Assembly: GCA_049999765.1 (NCBI GenBank)
Contig: JBNGIQ010009396.1
Span: 71,027 to 110,979 of the forward strand
Direction: 5' to 3'
Source: Phaeoceros laevis
Taxonomy: Eukaryota; Anthocerotophyta; Anthocerotopsida; Notothyladales
Length of the DNA: 39,953 bases
Under the pieces are notes generated by a model. It was not told the DNA's origin, did no database searches, and saw only the letters and a list, made by a program, of their open reading frames with translations. Shown here piece by piece: positions 1-9,600 of this stretch. The position numbers were made by a program, and so were the translations under genes. How positions within the stretch are numbered: the stretch's first letter is position 1; each line of letters starts with the position of its first letter.

Positions 1-720
1 TTAAAAAAAACAGCATACTAGAAAAAAGATATAGAGCAAAATTTGGATCTAATAAAGATCAAACAAACATCTATAATCTTGTATTGTATTATTAGCTATA
101 CCCTTATGCACGCTTGTGCTATATAAGTACCAATACAGTTGTATTATCCAGCATTTAGCAAAGCCACCACAAATCCATTGCAGCTATTGTGTGAAGAAAA
201 ACCTCAAAACCATTTTGTGTTGAATGTGAATGAGGGTGTTCCCTACTCCTAGACGTTTATGAAGCCTTAATTGTCTCCAAAACCTCAAGGAAAGCGTACT
301 TCCATGCCACCATATCACTTCTTGAACTTACAGGGAAGCACGACACAACTGTCGGAAAAGTCACAACACCTGGCCTGGCCTCCCCATTCCAGCCGCGAGG
401 TAGGGCGCCTCCTCCCTCCCAGCCCACTGGGCACCACCTCCCTCCCTCGAGGGTTGTTCAAAACCGCTGATGATGCGCAAACGATGCTGCAAGCATAATC
501 CTAGGCGCAATTCATCCAAAAAACAATTTAGATGATCGCGGCGGCAATACACGAGCAATAGGCAGGCTCTCAGAGTACAATAATGCCTTCCACGCGATCA
601 AATCAGTGCAGAAAGATCGGGATTGCAAGAAAGCGCTCTAAAGAACGCATAACCGTTAGGACCGAGTTTGACTGTATACAGGCGTGTATATCCCTTAGTT
701 GCCGTGATCCATGGTCGAGC
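1..720. other. gene-free stretch
   Basis: AT-rich at first, then mixed. I see no coding sequence with recognisable homology; the short open frames have no family signature. A CT-rich run lies around 395-450. Nothing functional can be supported. Confidence 0.5.
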
Positions 721-723
721 ACC

Positions 724-1262
724 TAAGCTTGAAACGCTTTGAGACGGGCGGTTGGAAATGACGTTTCTCTACGTCGGGGAACACTGTTGGAACACGATGC
801 GGACCAGAGTTGCTGTGACTGCTGCAATCTAAGCTTGAAGCGCTCTGAGACGGGCGGTCAAAAATAAAGTCTCTCTACGTCCCTTATTCTCATTATTTAC
901 GAGCGTGGAGTCTTATGGTCTAATAGTCTAATTTGGTTTAGTAGGTGGCCTGAGGTTATAGCAGCATCAGCATGGAGTCTTGAGTCTTAAAGCCTAGAGC
1001 ACTTTAGTATGAGGCCTGAGGCCGGCTATGGTATCCATGGCTCTCTGGCCAACCTGGTGATCGGTTGAGACCTCGTGCCCAGGGGTTCTAGGGTGCAAGT
1101 GGGATCTAACCTTGCTCAGCCGGTGCACAGCCCAGTGGTATGCACAGCCTAGTGGTACCACTAGGCTGATAGTTGCACAAAGTGAATAAGCATGATCTCC
1201 CCTAAAACAAGCTTCAAAAACAAAGTCTCTCTACATCTCGTATCATTATTATTTTTGGAGCT
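724..1262 (+). repeat. three degenerate copies of a short dispersed repeat
   Basis: Related segments lie near 724-779, 829-900 and 1206-1262. Copies 1 and 2 share aagcttgaa followed by gcgct/cgctt, gagacgggcggt and ctctctacgtc. Copy 3 keeps aagcttcaaaaacaaag and tctctctaca, then a tcattattattt-like tail that also follows copy 2. Order and spacing are kept, so these are likely decayed copies of one repeat or an old duplication. No protein is encoded. Confidence 0.5.
1124..1167. repeat. short direct repeat ending in a 22-bp perfect palindrome
   Basis: The unit gcacagcc-c/t-agtggta occurs twice in a row. The second copy runs into a perfect palindrome at 1146-1167 centred on ggtacc. It could form a cruciform or bind a dimeric protein; no function can be assigned. 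Confidence 0.6.
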
Positions 1263-1267
1263 TTTTT

Positions 1268-1885
1268 TTGGGAGCTCATGCTTATACATTGGATATGTCT
1301 TTTTAAGTGCTTTCACTTGTGCCGCTACTAGCATGCCTGCTATGAGTGGGCATGCCTGCTATCGGGGAGAGCAAGAACGATTGCGGACTGCGTGATTGCG
1401 CGACCGCGCGACCGCAGGAAAAAAAAGTCGGAAAAAAGGCCGCGCGCGGAAATGTCGTGAATGAAGTCGGCGTGATGATCTAACTCCCGGATTTAGGGTT
1501 CAAGAATAGACAAGGGTCACCGGAGGCGACCGGGAGCTGAAAGCATCTGCATGTATGAATGCAATGCATGGATGCATACGTTCATGCATGCATAGACATG
1601 CATACACGAATGGTTGCATATAAGGGAAGGGCCTCTCTGGCCCCTGGAAAGTATTGCTGGGAGAGAGAGGCGGTTGACACGGACCCGCAGTGTGTGGTTT
1701 TAGCTAATATTTAGGGCTTGGGTACCAGGCCGCTAGTCGCAGGTCCAAAATTCTGCGCAAAAGGCACACCCTGCAGGTCTGTGCTATAAGAAAATCAGAC
1801 AACTTGGTTTTTAGGGGCCAAAGTTCTTGGGGTAACGGGCCGGCCAGAGGCTTGGGACCCAAGCGTGGAAAAGGGGCCTACAAAC
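1268..1885. other. gene-free, short-period repeats
   Basis: No gene is visible. The stretch contains a doubled gcatgcctgctat unit (about 1330-1362), a cg-rich run of cgcgaccg units near 1395-1410, and many atgcat/catgca words between 1548 and 1615 that look like slippage-derived simple sequence. Confidence 0.5.
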
Positions 1886-1940
1886 AAAGGTTCCCAAATT
1901 TGAGGCCCTAAACCCTAAACCCAAAGGTTCCCAAATTTGA
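1886..1940. repeat. 37-bp tandem duplication enclosing a telomere-like box
   Basis: The 18-base word aaaggttcccaaatttga is present at 1886-1903 and again at 1923-1940. Between the copies lies ccctaaaccctaaaccc, two and a half units of the plant-type telomere repeat. This may be an interstitial telomeric or telo-box sequence caught in a small tandem duplication. Confidence 0.7.
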
Positions 1941-2084
1941 ATTCGTCCAAGCGGGCCCAAAAAATCAAATTCCCCACGCCAAGAAGCCATCGAACTCGGG
2001 ATAGATGTTTCGGGGTCCAGGTCGACACTTGGAAGCCAGGCCGGCTAGCAAGCTAGCGACACTCCATTACCAGGGGCACCTGGT

Positions 2085-2785
2085 TTTTATGGCCTCTGTC
2101 CGGCTTTTTTCTCAGGCCGGCTAACGGCCTGGGACATTAGGGACTCGAAACAAATTGACTCNNNNNNNNNNNNNNNNNNNNNNNNNNNNNNNNNNNNNNN
2201 NNNNNNNNNNNNNNNNNNNNNNNNNNNNNNNNNNNNNNNNNNNNNNNNNNNNNNNNNNNNNCAACGTCAGATCAGGTAGCGGCCTAGCATTTTATGGCCC
2301 TTGTCTGGATTTTTTTCCCTGGTCGGCCAGCGGCTTCGGACATTAGGGAAGAAATCGACTCACAAACCAAGTGCTGCAACTTTGCGACCTGATTGTGGAT
2401 GCGTGCGGCCATTTTAGCTAGCGTGCTATACATTGTTGGCTTTGCCTTGTCGAGACGGTTCGTTTAGTACCACTTGTATCTTCATCCGACCATTAAAATA
2501 ATTGTGCTGATTTCGACAGATTTGAGGGAAAAAATGACATTCGTGACCGGCAATGTCAGGCCGGCCAGTGGCACGGCATTTTATAGCCCCTGTCTGGATA
2601 TTTTCCCAGGCTGGCCAGCGGCCTGGGACATCAGGAAAGAAATCGACTTACAAACTAAGTGCTGCGACTTCGCGACCTGATTGTGGAGGCGTGCGGCCAT
2701 TTTAGGTAGCGTGCTATATACCGTTGAATTTTCCTTGCCGAGACAATTTTTTTGGTACCACTTGTGTCTTCAACAAGGTCTCCAT
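2085..2785. repeat. about 288-bp tandem repeat, interrupted by assembly gaps
   Basis: A block with gtctggat, ttttccc, ggccagcggcc, gacat-c/t-agg, aaatcgact and gcgacctgattgtgga recurs. The word cat-t/c-agg is at 2135, 2341 and 2629. The last two intervals give a period of 288 bp; the first interval contains a 100-N gap whose true size is unknown. Copies are roughly 85-90% alike by eye. Open frames across it also repeat (for example YGPCLDFFP and YSPCLDIFP) but show no family, so I treat it as non-coding repeat or transposon debris. A further piece is at 5246-5345. Confidence 0.7.
2162..2261. other. assembly gap of 100 N
   Basis: Run of 100 N inside the 288-bp tandem repeat. The round length suggests a placeholder; a collapsed repeat is a plausible cause. 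Confidence 0.95.
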
Positions 2786-2824
2786 GAAAACAGGAATATC
2801 TCCTCTTTGTAGGAACCATCCAAA

Positions 2825-2924
2825 NNNNNNNNNNNNNNNNNNNNNNNNNNNNNNNNNNNNNNNNNNNNNNNNNNNNNNNNNNNNNNNNNNNNNNNNNNNN
2901 NNNNNNNNNNNNNNNNNNNNNNNN
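2825..2924. other. assembly gap of 100 N
   Basis: Run of 100 N at the distal edge of the 288-bp repeat. The flanks do not obviously overlap each other. Confidence 0.95.
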
Positions 2925-3116
2925 AAATAGCCGTTTTCATCGTTTTTTCGTTCCCGGCTGTCCGGGTGTGCACGTCTTCAGTGCTACAATTTGAGGCATT
3001 GCCTGCAAAGCACAAGGAAGGCCTGACCTCCTACCATTCTTAAAGCGCAATTTAGACGATCGTGTGCGCTGGTGATGAAAGCCACACTCCGCCTAGATCG
3101 CACTCCGCCTCAATTG

Positions 3117-3236
3117 CGGCCCGCTCACGGCCTGACTGCCCGCTCGCGGCTTGCCTGCTCACGGCGTGGCCCGCTCACGGCCTGCCTGCCCGCTCAAGCC
3201 TACCTGCCCGCTCAAGGCCTACCTGCCGGCCTAACT
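3117..3236. repeat. GC-rich minisatellite
   Basis: Variants of cccgctcacggcctg and cccgctcaaggcctacctg follow one another about seven times with a unit near 15-19 bp. The array directly abuts the 5' side of the plus-strand PPR fragment. It gives open frames of low complexity that I do not consider coding. Confidence 0.7.
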
Positions 3237-3267
3237 TGTGACGCCGCCTGCCTGCCTTCCCAGCGCC

Positions 3268-3680
3268 ACCGCCTGTGAGCTGGAAGATGCGCACCAGGTT
3301 TTTAACAGCATGGACACAAAGAATGTTGTGACATGGAATGCCCTGATCGCTGGGTATGCACAGCAAGGACTCTGCCAAGAGGCGCTTCTTGTGTATGGAC
3401 AAATGGAGGAGGCGGGCCTCATTTTGGGTGACCGTGTTACTTTTGCTTGCTTTCCGAAGGCGTTTGCAAGCACTGGTGCCATACAGAAGGGCAGGGAGCT
3501 GCACTCAAAGATTGTCAAAAAGGTCTGCTGGATGATGTTGTGGTGAGCACCTGCCTGGTGGACATGTACGCAAAATGTGATGAGCTGGAAGGTGGACGCC
3601 AGGTTTTTGACAGGATGGATAGCAGCAGTTCCATGGATATCAGGCCTGGGGTGCCACCCTTGCCCGGGTACCTGGGATAG
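3268..3680 (+). pseudogene. PPR (PLS-class) gene fragment, frameshifted
   Basis: The translation gives canonical plant pentatricopeptide repeats. First comes LEDAHQVFNSMDTKNVVTWN with IAGYAQQGLCQEALLVYGQM. Next is a second motif with VTFACFPKAFASTGAIQKGR and ELHSKIVKK. After a frame change comes DDVVVSTCLVDMYAKCDELE with GGRQVFDRM. PPR proteins bind organellar RNA, and PLS types usually act in editing. Here only about three repeats remain, with no start, no targeting peptide and no E/DYW tail. The frame change sits at the aaaaag-gtc tract near 3522, where one base appears to be missing. Homology ends near 3635, followed by a TAG at 3678. A second PPR fragment lies on the other strand at 4345-4860. 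Confidence 0.85.
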
Positions 3681-3930
3681 CTTGAGGAGAAGATTTCTTC
3701 TCAATCTCGTGACGTTGCCGCTGCCGTTGGGTTTCAAGAGTACATTTTAAGCTTGGATCGGGAGGACACCGTCCTCGCAGCGCTAGCGGGACCTGTACAA
3801 GGCAAGTCCTCTGTAACACAAAATGGTTCTCTTTCCGCTACCCATCAGCCTAACAATTGCAATCGGAGGACAAGAGCTTCTGTACAGCAATACGGTCTGA
3901 GGAGGGGGCGATCGATATCACCTACGCGAC
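3681..3930 (+). other. open but unrecognised sequence after the PPR fragment
   Basis: The frame that carries the last PPR motif stays open past its TAG from 3681 to about 3978. It reads LEEKISSQSRDVAAAVGFQE and so on, with no family I know. It may be a decayed continuation of the PPR gene or chance. Confidence 0.3.
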
Positions 3931-3993
3931 GGGCAATTCCAGTATCAGGCAATTCCAGCATCAGGCAATTCCAGCATTAGGCAATTCCAGTTG
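3931..3993. repeat. 16-bp tandem repeat, four copies
   Basis: The unit aggcaattccagcatc is repeated four times with single-base changes (cagtatc, cagcatc, cagcatt, cagttgg). It is a typical slippage minisatellite; no role is visible. Confidence 0.8.
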
Positions 3994-4344
3994 GCAGCAA
4001 GACTTGGTCATCGCACGAGAAACGGTGACGATCGTCGTGATTGCTTAAGATGGCCATTTCCAGCATCCCCAAGTGACAGTGGCAAAACCAGGTAGTTTTG
4101 CCACTTTGGACTCCGACAGATTCCACCAGAATATTCTGGCAAAACCCTTAAAACAAGCTTAAACAGGTTAATAATGATGGCAAAAAAAAATTAACAATAA
4201 AAAGGTGAAACTCTAGAAACGTGGCTAAACAAGTTTTGCCGTTAGAATCGAGCACATTTGGAGCGAATATGCTGGCAAAACCTGGCTCGATTTGCATAAT
4301 TGTGACCCCACATCTGGTGGTGGCAGGGTCTAGGGCAGCACTTC
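3994..4344. other. gene-free stretch
   Basis: No coding signature. The word ggcaaaacc recurs (about 4082, 4138 and 4273) and a 14-bp palindrome, ccagaatattctgg, sits near 4127-4140. These look like remnants of an unidentified repeat. Confidence 0.4.
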
Positions 4345-4860
4345 ACTGGGTGCCCAGGACAAAGAACATTACACTAGGGCATTTACACAAGCTTTCAGGA
4401 CGCAGACAGCTGTAGTTAACATGGTTTGCTGGAGTCAGGTCATCTTGCCCCAGACCTGCATACAATGCGCTAGCATGGGGACCAAAACTTAGTTCTCCAA
4501 ACCCATTCACCAAGACAGTCTATGTGACCGCATCCCTTCTGGGCAGATTGTCAAACACGTTGCGTGCATCTTTCAACTGGGCGCACTTCACATACATATT
4601 TACGGGACAAGTGCCCAGTTCAGTCACCTTCAGGTAGTCCTGGCTCCACGAGTTCTGAATGCACCAGCCTGCCCTCTTGTGCAACACCAGCACTTCAACA
4701 AGTTTTCAAGGCAAGTGAGCTTTCAGGGAACCAGGCAGGTGCCAACAAACAAGTCAGTAGAATTGCCGCTGTGCAACACATCAGAGTGCACTTTTTTGCC
4801 AGATTCCAAGTCGGCAGCAAATGCAATGCTTGGGGGAGGTGCTGCGTATCTGGCGCGGTC
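4345..4860 (-). pseudogene. PPR gene fragment, multiply broken
   Basis: Read on the minus strand, three frame segments give PPR sequence. The first is ADLESGKKVHSDVLHSGNST followed by DLFVGTCLV (about 4840-4725). The second is a RLVHSELVEPGLPEGD piece (about 4660-4610). The third is NMYVKCAQLKDARNVFDNLP with RRDAVT, a stop, then TVLVNGFG (about 4600-4495). The stop after RRDAVT is a TAG (plus positions 4520-4522) where the family has Trp, fitting TGG to TAG. At least two frame changes and two stops are present. The order of motifs matches a PLS-class PPR protein, but no ends survive. No long open frame covers it. Confidence 0.75.
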
Positions 4861-5245
4861 GTCTAGATCTAAGGAAGATGGCATGACAGCTTTAACAGCC
4901 GCGACAGATGCATCAGATGTGGAGGTTGGGGGTACTGCAGACTTTAGTGATGACTTCACTGCTAAGGCTTAGACCGTAAAGACCTGGATCGCGGTTCCTA
5001 TCCTGGATGTCCGGGATAGTTGAAGTGTATTTTGGACTTTTTTTTTGGATGCGAGAAGTGACCTGCCCTAAATCGTGAAATACTTTAAAACAACACTTCA
5101 CTTTTTTTAGCCCCAAAACGCGAAGTTTTCGGGAACCTAGAAGTCATCAAAACAACGCTTTTTTTGTAACCAGCTCAAAAACGGGTTTTTTTGGGGGGTG
5201 AAAGGGGCCATTTTGGGAACCAGTCCCGGTTCCTATTTCATGGAG
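4861..5245. other. gene-free, homopolymer-rich
   Basis: Several T or A runs (near 5037, 5105, 5158 and 5186) and no coding signature. It connects the PPR remnant to the next copy of the 288-bp repeat. Confidence 0.4.
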
Positions 5246-5345
5246 ACCTTGTTCTTCACCCAACCATTGAAAAGATATGTCTGATTTCAACAAATTTGAG
5301 GGAAAAAACAACATTCGTGGCCGGCACTGCCAGGCCAGCTAGCGT
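5246..5345. repeat. dispersed partial copy of the 288-bp repeat
   Basis: The segment matches 2476-2575: catcc/cacccaaccatt, then gatttcaacaaatttgaggg, then acattcgtg-g/a-ccggca and caggcc-a/g-gc. About 80-85% identity by eye over roughly 100 bp. It shows the unit is dispersed as well as tandem. Confidence 0.65.
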
Positions 5346-5931
5346 CCTGGTATCCTAGCGCCGAAATGGAGCCAAAAACCCTCCGCCCAAGGCTAAAGAC
5401 TCACCAGGCCAATAAGGCAGTTTGCATGCGCATTTTGACTCTCTGTCTCAAGCCAAAGACTCACCAAGAATCTAGTACCCATACATGATATAATATAGGT
5501 CTAGAGATATATAATTTCTTAATCTTATCAGAAAGAGACATATGAAGTTTGCCATTTGAGGCTTGAAAGGAGTACGATCTTGGTGACCAGACTTTAACTC
5601 TCGAGTGGTTGTTTAAAACCTCATATTTGAAAAATCTTTGAATTGAAGCAATTCATGGATTGCGTGCTAAGCAACTTTGATTAGGAAATTGAATTAGCAA
5701 AGAATGAAAGTGTTGTGGATTATTCACAGCCTTAGGCCGCTAGCTAGCTAGACTGTTGCAACGGTCACGCGTACGTCCCGCTCATTCGCGCGACAAGTAA
5801 CCATTCGTTAAACATTATGTCTTATGGAAACCCTAATGGAACGAGGTGCACTAAACTTAAATTGGGTTAATTTCGTTTCCCTTCACTCCCACTCGCCGAG
5901 TGCCAAGGTTTCATTACGCTCTGGCGCCGCC
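5346..5931. other. gene-free stretch upstream of the small membrane gene
   Basis: No coding signature. It holds a twofold aaagactcacca word (about 5395 and 5456) and a gctagctagctag run near 5745. If the gene at 5932 is transcribed, its promoter would lie here, but I see no firm TATA element at a convincing distance. Confidence 0.35.
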
Positions 5932-6450
5932 ATGTCTCCGACGCTGTGTGCCGTAATCCAAGTGTTGGCGATGCTTGCCGCTAGTGTCTGCGCCTGCCTG
6001 AACTTGTTGGCTCTTCGGCGCATGCGATTCTTCCAGTTGCCGCCGCGCTTGGTGACTGCCGAGATTGGGGTGCAAGCCTCCATCCCAACTCCTCCGTCTA
6101 GCTTTGTGGATTTCATATATTGCACCAAGGTTGCCTCTGAGTTCTCACAAGAAAGCGGAGTTGATCAGTCACCACACCTTCGATCCTCCATCTACATACA
6201 CATGTGCAAGGAATGGCATTCACATGATTCGCATGAACTCGTATCCTGGACGTGCGGATACAATTGTTAGTCATTACGGTAAGTGTTGGTGTCGTTGTTT
6301 CCTCCTCCACTTTCCTTCAAACTTGTTGCAAGGGTTTTGATACATGTCTCATTTTGTTGCCTTGCAGTGTCCGATTGGAAGCTATGGCGGGAGGTTGGCT
6401 ACCCGGAGGTCTACAATTCCAGCGACTCGGAGAGTGAATTCCAATATTAG
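5932..6450 (+). pseudogene. small predicted membrane protein, one intron, frameshifted
   Basis: An ATG in a good context (gccgccatgtc) opens a frame with a hydrophobic segment at about residues 7-28 (AVIQVLAMLAASVCACLNLL), then a basic RRMRF stretch: a typical signal anchor. Further on it has LPPRLV and FVDFIYCTKVASEFSQE. The end reads best in another frame: SYPGRADTIVSHY, then a canonical intron (GTAAGT at 6279 to TTGCCTTGCAG at 6367, 89 bp, phase 1), then an acidic C-terminus EVYNSSDSESEFQY and stop at 6450. The frame change lies between about 6110 and 6240, so the copy is probably broken. I do not recognise the family. The gene at 14216 looks related. A Copia remnant starts within a few bases of the stop. 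Confidence 0.4.
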
Positions 6451-6454
6451 CTAG

Positions 6455-7310
6455 GGTTAGGGGACTTAGCTCCCACTGTCTCACTGCTTTTAGGGTCTGA
6501 CTTGTGTGGAACTACTTGCAGCCGCTCCAGGTGACTTGCATGTGCATCCCTAGGCAGTGCCTTAGTGAGTGTATCTGCTGCATTGAGGCTTGTGTGCACG
6601 TATTCAAGGCGAAAGTCTCCTTGCTCCACAGCCTCCCTGATAAAATGATACTGCAGCTCAATATGTTTAGTCCTCGGTGAAAAACTGGATTCTGGGCCAA
6701 GGCAATTGCGGCTTGATTATCACACAGCAGCCTTGTGGGCTCCGGTTGAGCTTCATTCAGGTCTGTAAGACACCTCCGGGTCCATATTATAGCAGTTGTT
6801 GGTCCGGTTAAAGTCTTGTATTTTGCTTCTGTCGAACTAAGTGCCACTATTTGCTGCTTTTTAGACAGCCAGCAGATTGGCCCATTGGCCAAGGTTAGGA
6901 CATGTCCAGAGACCGAGCGCCTTGTGTCAACATCTACAGCCCAGTTTGAGTCACAGAATGCTAATAATTCCAGACTTCCTTGTATCCTTGTGTAGCATAT
7001 ACCGTGGGTGCATGTGCCTCAAAGGTATCTGAATAAATGTTTGACGCAAGCCCAATGTGCTAGCCCATAACAATCGAGGTACTGTGGGACATAACTAATA
7101 GAAAATGATATGTCTAGCCTGCTCCAGTTTGCCAAAAAGATCAAGGTTCCTACTGCCTCCCTGTTGAATGAATGAATAAATGGTAACCGTTTGGGGTGAG
7201 CCAACCGCCCTGTAAGGTATATTTTCTACCTCTTTCTTTTCCTGTTTGGTACTAGGAGACATGGATTTAGACAGCTTTACCCCTGAGGCTAGAGGGGTGG
7301 CACATGGATG
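6455..7310 (-). pseudogene. Copia polyprotein 3' end (RT tail and RNase H), decayed
   Basis: Minus-strand pieces in order: CATPLASGVKLSKSMSPSTK, then KQEKKEVENIPYRAV; next GTLIFLANWSRLDISFSISY with HWACVKHLFRYL; then the RNase H signature ICWLSKKQQIVALSSTEAKY; and a C-terminus with KHIELQYHFIREAVEQGDFR, LEYVHTSLNAADTLTKALPR and a stop near 6447. This is the connection domain and RNase H of a Ty1/Copia polyprotein, which removes the RNA of the RNA-DNA hybrid. Several frame changes and stops make it dead. It is cut at about 7311, exactly where the LTR of a plus-strand Copia element begins. Only the part missing from that second element survives here, so the two are separate insertions. Confidence 0.85.
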
Positions 7311-7314
7311 TGCA

Positions 7315-7569
7315 TGTTGGCAAAGTTAGGTTTAGGGCACGGTTCTCGTATATATACATATATATTTAGGTTCATGCCGCAACTAGTAGTTAGGTTACAT
7401 AATCAATGTAGTTTAAGTTTAGTCAGACGGTTATGGCAGTTATCTGTCCTATGAACTGTAAGGTCGTTCATGCGACCATTGTAATCAATCAACACACGCG
7501 ACACTTCTGCGTCTGTGCTCAAGCTTGCGTAGCATTCATATGTTTGTCACATCTACGCACGTTTAAACA
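7315..7569 (+). repeat. 5' LTR of the Copia element
   Basis: The end is fixed by the primer site that starts at 7570; the LTR ends in aca. A TGTTGG start at 7315 coincides with the break of the older Copia copy, giving a 255-bp LTR with TG...CA ends. A TATA-like tatatatacatatatat lies near 7351 and could start transcription. No second LTR is present to confirm the boundaries. Confidence 0.55.
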
Positions 7570-7582
7570 TGGTATCAGAGCC
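7570..7582 (+). promoter_or_regulatory. primer-binding site (initiator tRNA-Met)
   Basis: tggtatcagagcc is complementary to the 3' end of plant initiator tRNA-Met and is the usual minus-strand priming site of Copia elements. It lies immediately after the LTR end. Confidence 0.85.
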
Positions 7583-7605
7583 ATGCTAATGGCTATTGAA
7601 TCGGT

Positions 7606-8590
7606 ATGGATGCAGCATCGGAGATCGGGCGTCTTGCCTATCTCATGACCTTTATTCATCCAGATCTGGCCTATGTCCTAGCACAGAGCCACGCACAGAG
7701 GTATCCTTCAATTTGGGAAGAGTTGCACACTTTTTTGCTAAGTCAAGGTGACGGTAGTAGCAGGCGTATGCATACCTTCCCGATGCGAAGGAGGGTCCGT
7801 CTTGCGTGGAGTGTTGGCTCTCGATCCTGACCTGTGTCGAAAGACAGAGACGAAAGTGTCAATTTTGCAGCAACGAGTATGGCGGGAGTACCTGTTGGTT
7901 TGAGGCACTCCGCCTCGGCGTAATGCAAGATGGACTTGCACCGGTTCGGATTTGCCCGACATTGCTTTGAAGGACGAGGAGCACGCGGTGGCTGGCATAC
8001 CTGTAGACAAGGACGGCATCGCCAGTCCCGTGAATCTCCACAATACCGATCACCACGTGTGTCCCCCTTCCACGCATTCAGAGAGCAACAGAGCTGGTGT
8101 GAGCCAGATCCGCGCCGAGGTAGAAGAGGCCGCTACCAAAGGACTGCCCGCAGAAACTCACCTGCACCTGAACAAGAAGCTGTGTTACCAGCTCGTGGTA
8201 CAGCACGTCAGTTCCTAAGAGAGGACGTTCGTTTCCTTAGAAGAGAAGTCCAGTCTCTTACTAGTTTGCATTTAGATTCCCAGCACAACAGATTCGTAAG
8301 GCATAGCAGCTATTCATAGTGGTTGATAAATTGAATGTCCAGATTGACCACTTAAACACTCAAGTTGAGACTTTGAACCATAGATTATCTTCGCTTGATG
8401 TCCTTAGAATAGTCCAGATTCTTGCTAGTGGTCTTCAGGAGCGTACTGACAAGGTGTCCACAAAGTCAAGTCCTGCTAAAGATTCTTCATTACCTGAAGT
8501 AGGAACAGCATCGATGGACATGTGCACGGCTCCGGGAAGACTCCTGCACGACAATGTACTTGCTGAGATGCAAGCACAATCATTCTGTTA
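7606..8590 (+). pseudogene. leader of the Copia element with two or three unusual ORFs
   Basis: Copia gag normally starts soon after the primer site; here about 1 kb intervenes. First, 7606-7740 reads IGRLAYLMTFIHPDLAYVLA, resembling the connection region of a Copia RT and possibly captured from another copy. Second, 7930-8319 is Arg-rich (RGRRGRYQRTARR) and ends with FLREDVRFLRREVQSLTSLH. Third, 8319-8588 begins VDKLNVQIDHLNTQVETLNH, a regular leucine heptad that should form a coiled coil. The frames differ, so at most they are decayed pieces of one N-terminal gag extension. I do not know a matching family. Confidence 0.4.
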
Positions 8591-9600
8591 ATGCAATACT
8601 TTAGAGACGATCCCGAAGAGGGCTGGAATCAAGCCCTGGAGGAGGATTTCCTGCGTACCTTGGCACATTCTTTTCGTTGGGAAGAAGAATCAGAACCAGA
8701 GATGGCAGACGATAACAGAGAAACTGCTCCAACTCCAATACCTTCAATCAAGATAGACTTCAAAGAGAAGGACAGATTGACCAGCGGTGTCAACTATGAT
8801 GTGTGGGTCATGCGAGCTAGAGGTTTTCTCAAGGAGGCTGGCCTCTGGGGTCATGTCAATGGTAGTGTTACTTGACCTGCAACAGATCCAGCACGAGTTA
8901 GAGCTCTCACATGGGTGGACGAGCCAGCTGATAAGGAGTGGGATGCAAAGGATGAAAAGGCATAAAACATAATCAGAAGTGGACTTACCGAGCAGATGGC
9001 TCTTAGTGTCTCACATGCAAAAACGTCCTTCGAGATGTGGAAGTGCTTGGCCATGGTATACCAGGCCAAAGATATGATGTCGAGGATGGCTGCTATGGAA
9101 AAATTCCATTCCCTCAAGATGAAGGAGGGGGAGCCCATAGATCAGTATATATCAAGTTTCCGCACAGCAAGATTGAGGACTGAGCAAGCGGGAGCTACAC
9201 TGAATAAACAAGATGTTTGTGTGCGGTTCCTTGCATCCTTACCCCCCCTAGTTACGCCAGTTTTGTCACCAGCCAGAATGCAGTTCTTCGGATGGCAAAG
9301 CAGTTGGCTACAATCACTAGAATCAACGAGGCCCAGATCCCTGCGTTGGATTTCAATGAGTTAGTTGGTGCATTATTGCAGGAAGAGATCAGCAGGCGTA
9401 CAGGAAAATCCCAACCTGTAAAGAATCAAGTTTCGTATGCTGCTAAGTAGCAGGGACCACGGAAACCTTTTTCCAAGCCCTTAAATAAATTTAACAAGTC
9501 TGATGCTGGGCCAAGCAAGAAAAGGACTGGGAATTGCAACTGGTGTGGGCTCCCGAATCACTGGGAGCGTGACGGTCGAAAGAAAAAGAACAATAAGCCC
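8591..9600 (+). pseudogene. Copia gag (capsid and zinc knuckle), broken
   Basis: An acidic leader is followed by the Copia capsid region: SGVNYDVWVMRARGFLKEAG, then ALSVSHAKTSFEMWKCLAMV, MAAMEKFHSLKMKEGEPIDQ and FLASLPP. Gag forms the particle that encloses the RNA. Stops lie at 8873-8875 and 8964-8966. A frame change falls in the C7 tract at about 9241, after which YASFVTSQ continues in another frame to a TAG at 9448 (Gln codon position, CAG to TAG likely). The nucleocapsid knuckle near 9535-9575 is CNWCGLPNHWERDG: spacing CX2CX4HX4 is kept, but the last Cys is Gly, so zinc binding would be lost. Confidence 0.8.

Noticed and set aside
271-558. Overlapping open frames on both strands
   Set aside because: Proline/arginine-rich frames of a CT-rich stretch with no family motif and no supporting signals.
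2155-3015. Open frames spanning N runs
   Set aside because: Their length comes from N codons; the remaining residues belong to the 288-bp repeat.
4127-4140. Heat-shock-element-like palindrome ccagaatattctgg
   Set aside because: Only two half sites and no gene start nearby; a chance palindrome is likelier.
7738-8077. Minus-strand open frames opposite the Copia leader
   Set aside because: They overlap the plus-strand leader and show no family motif.
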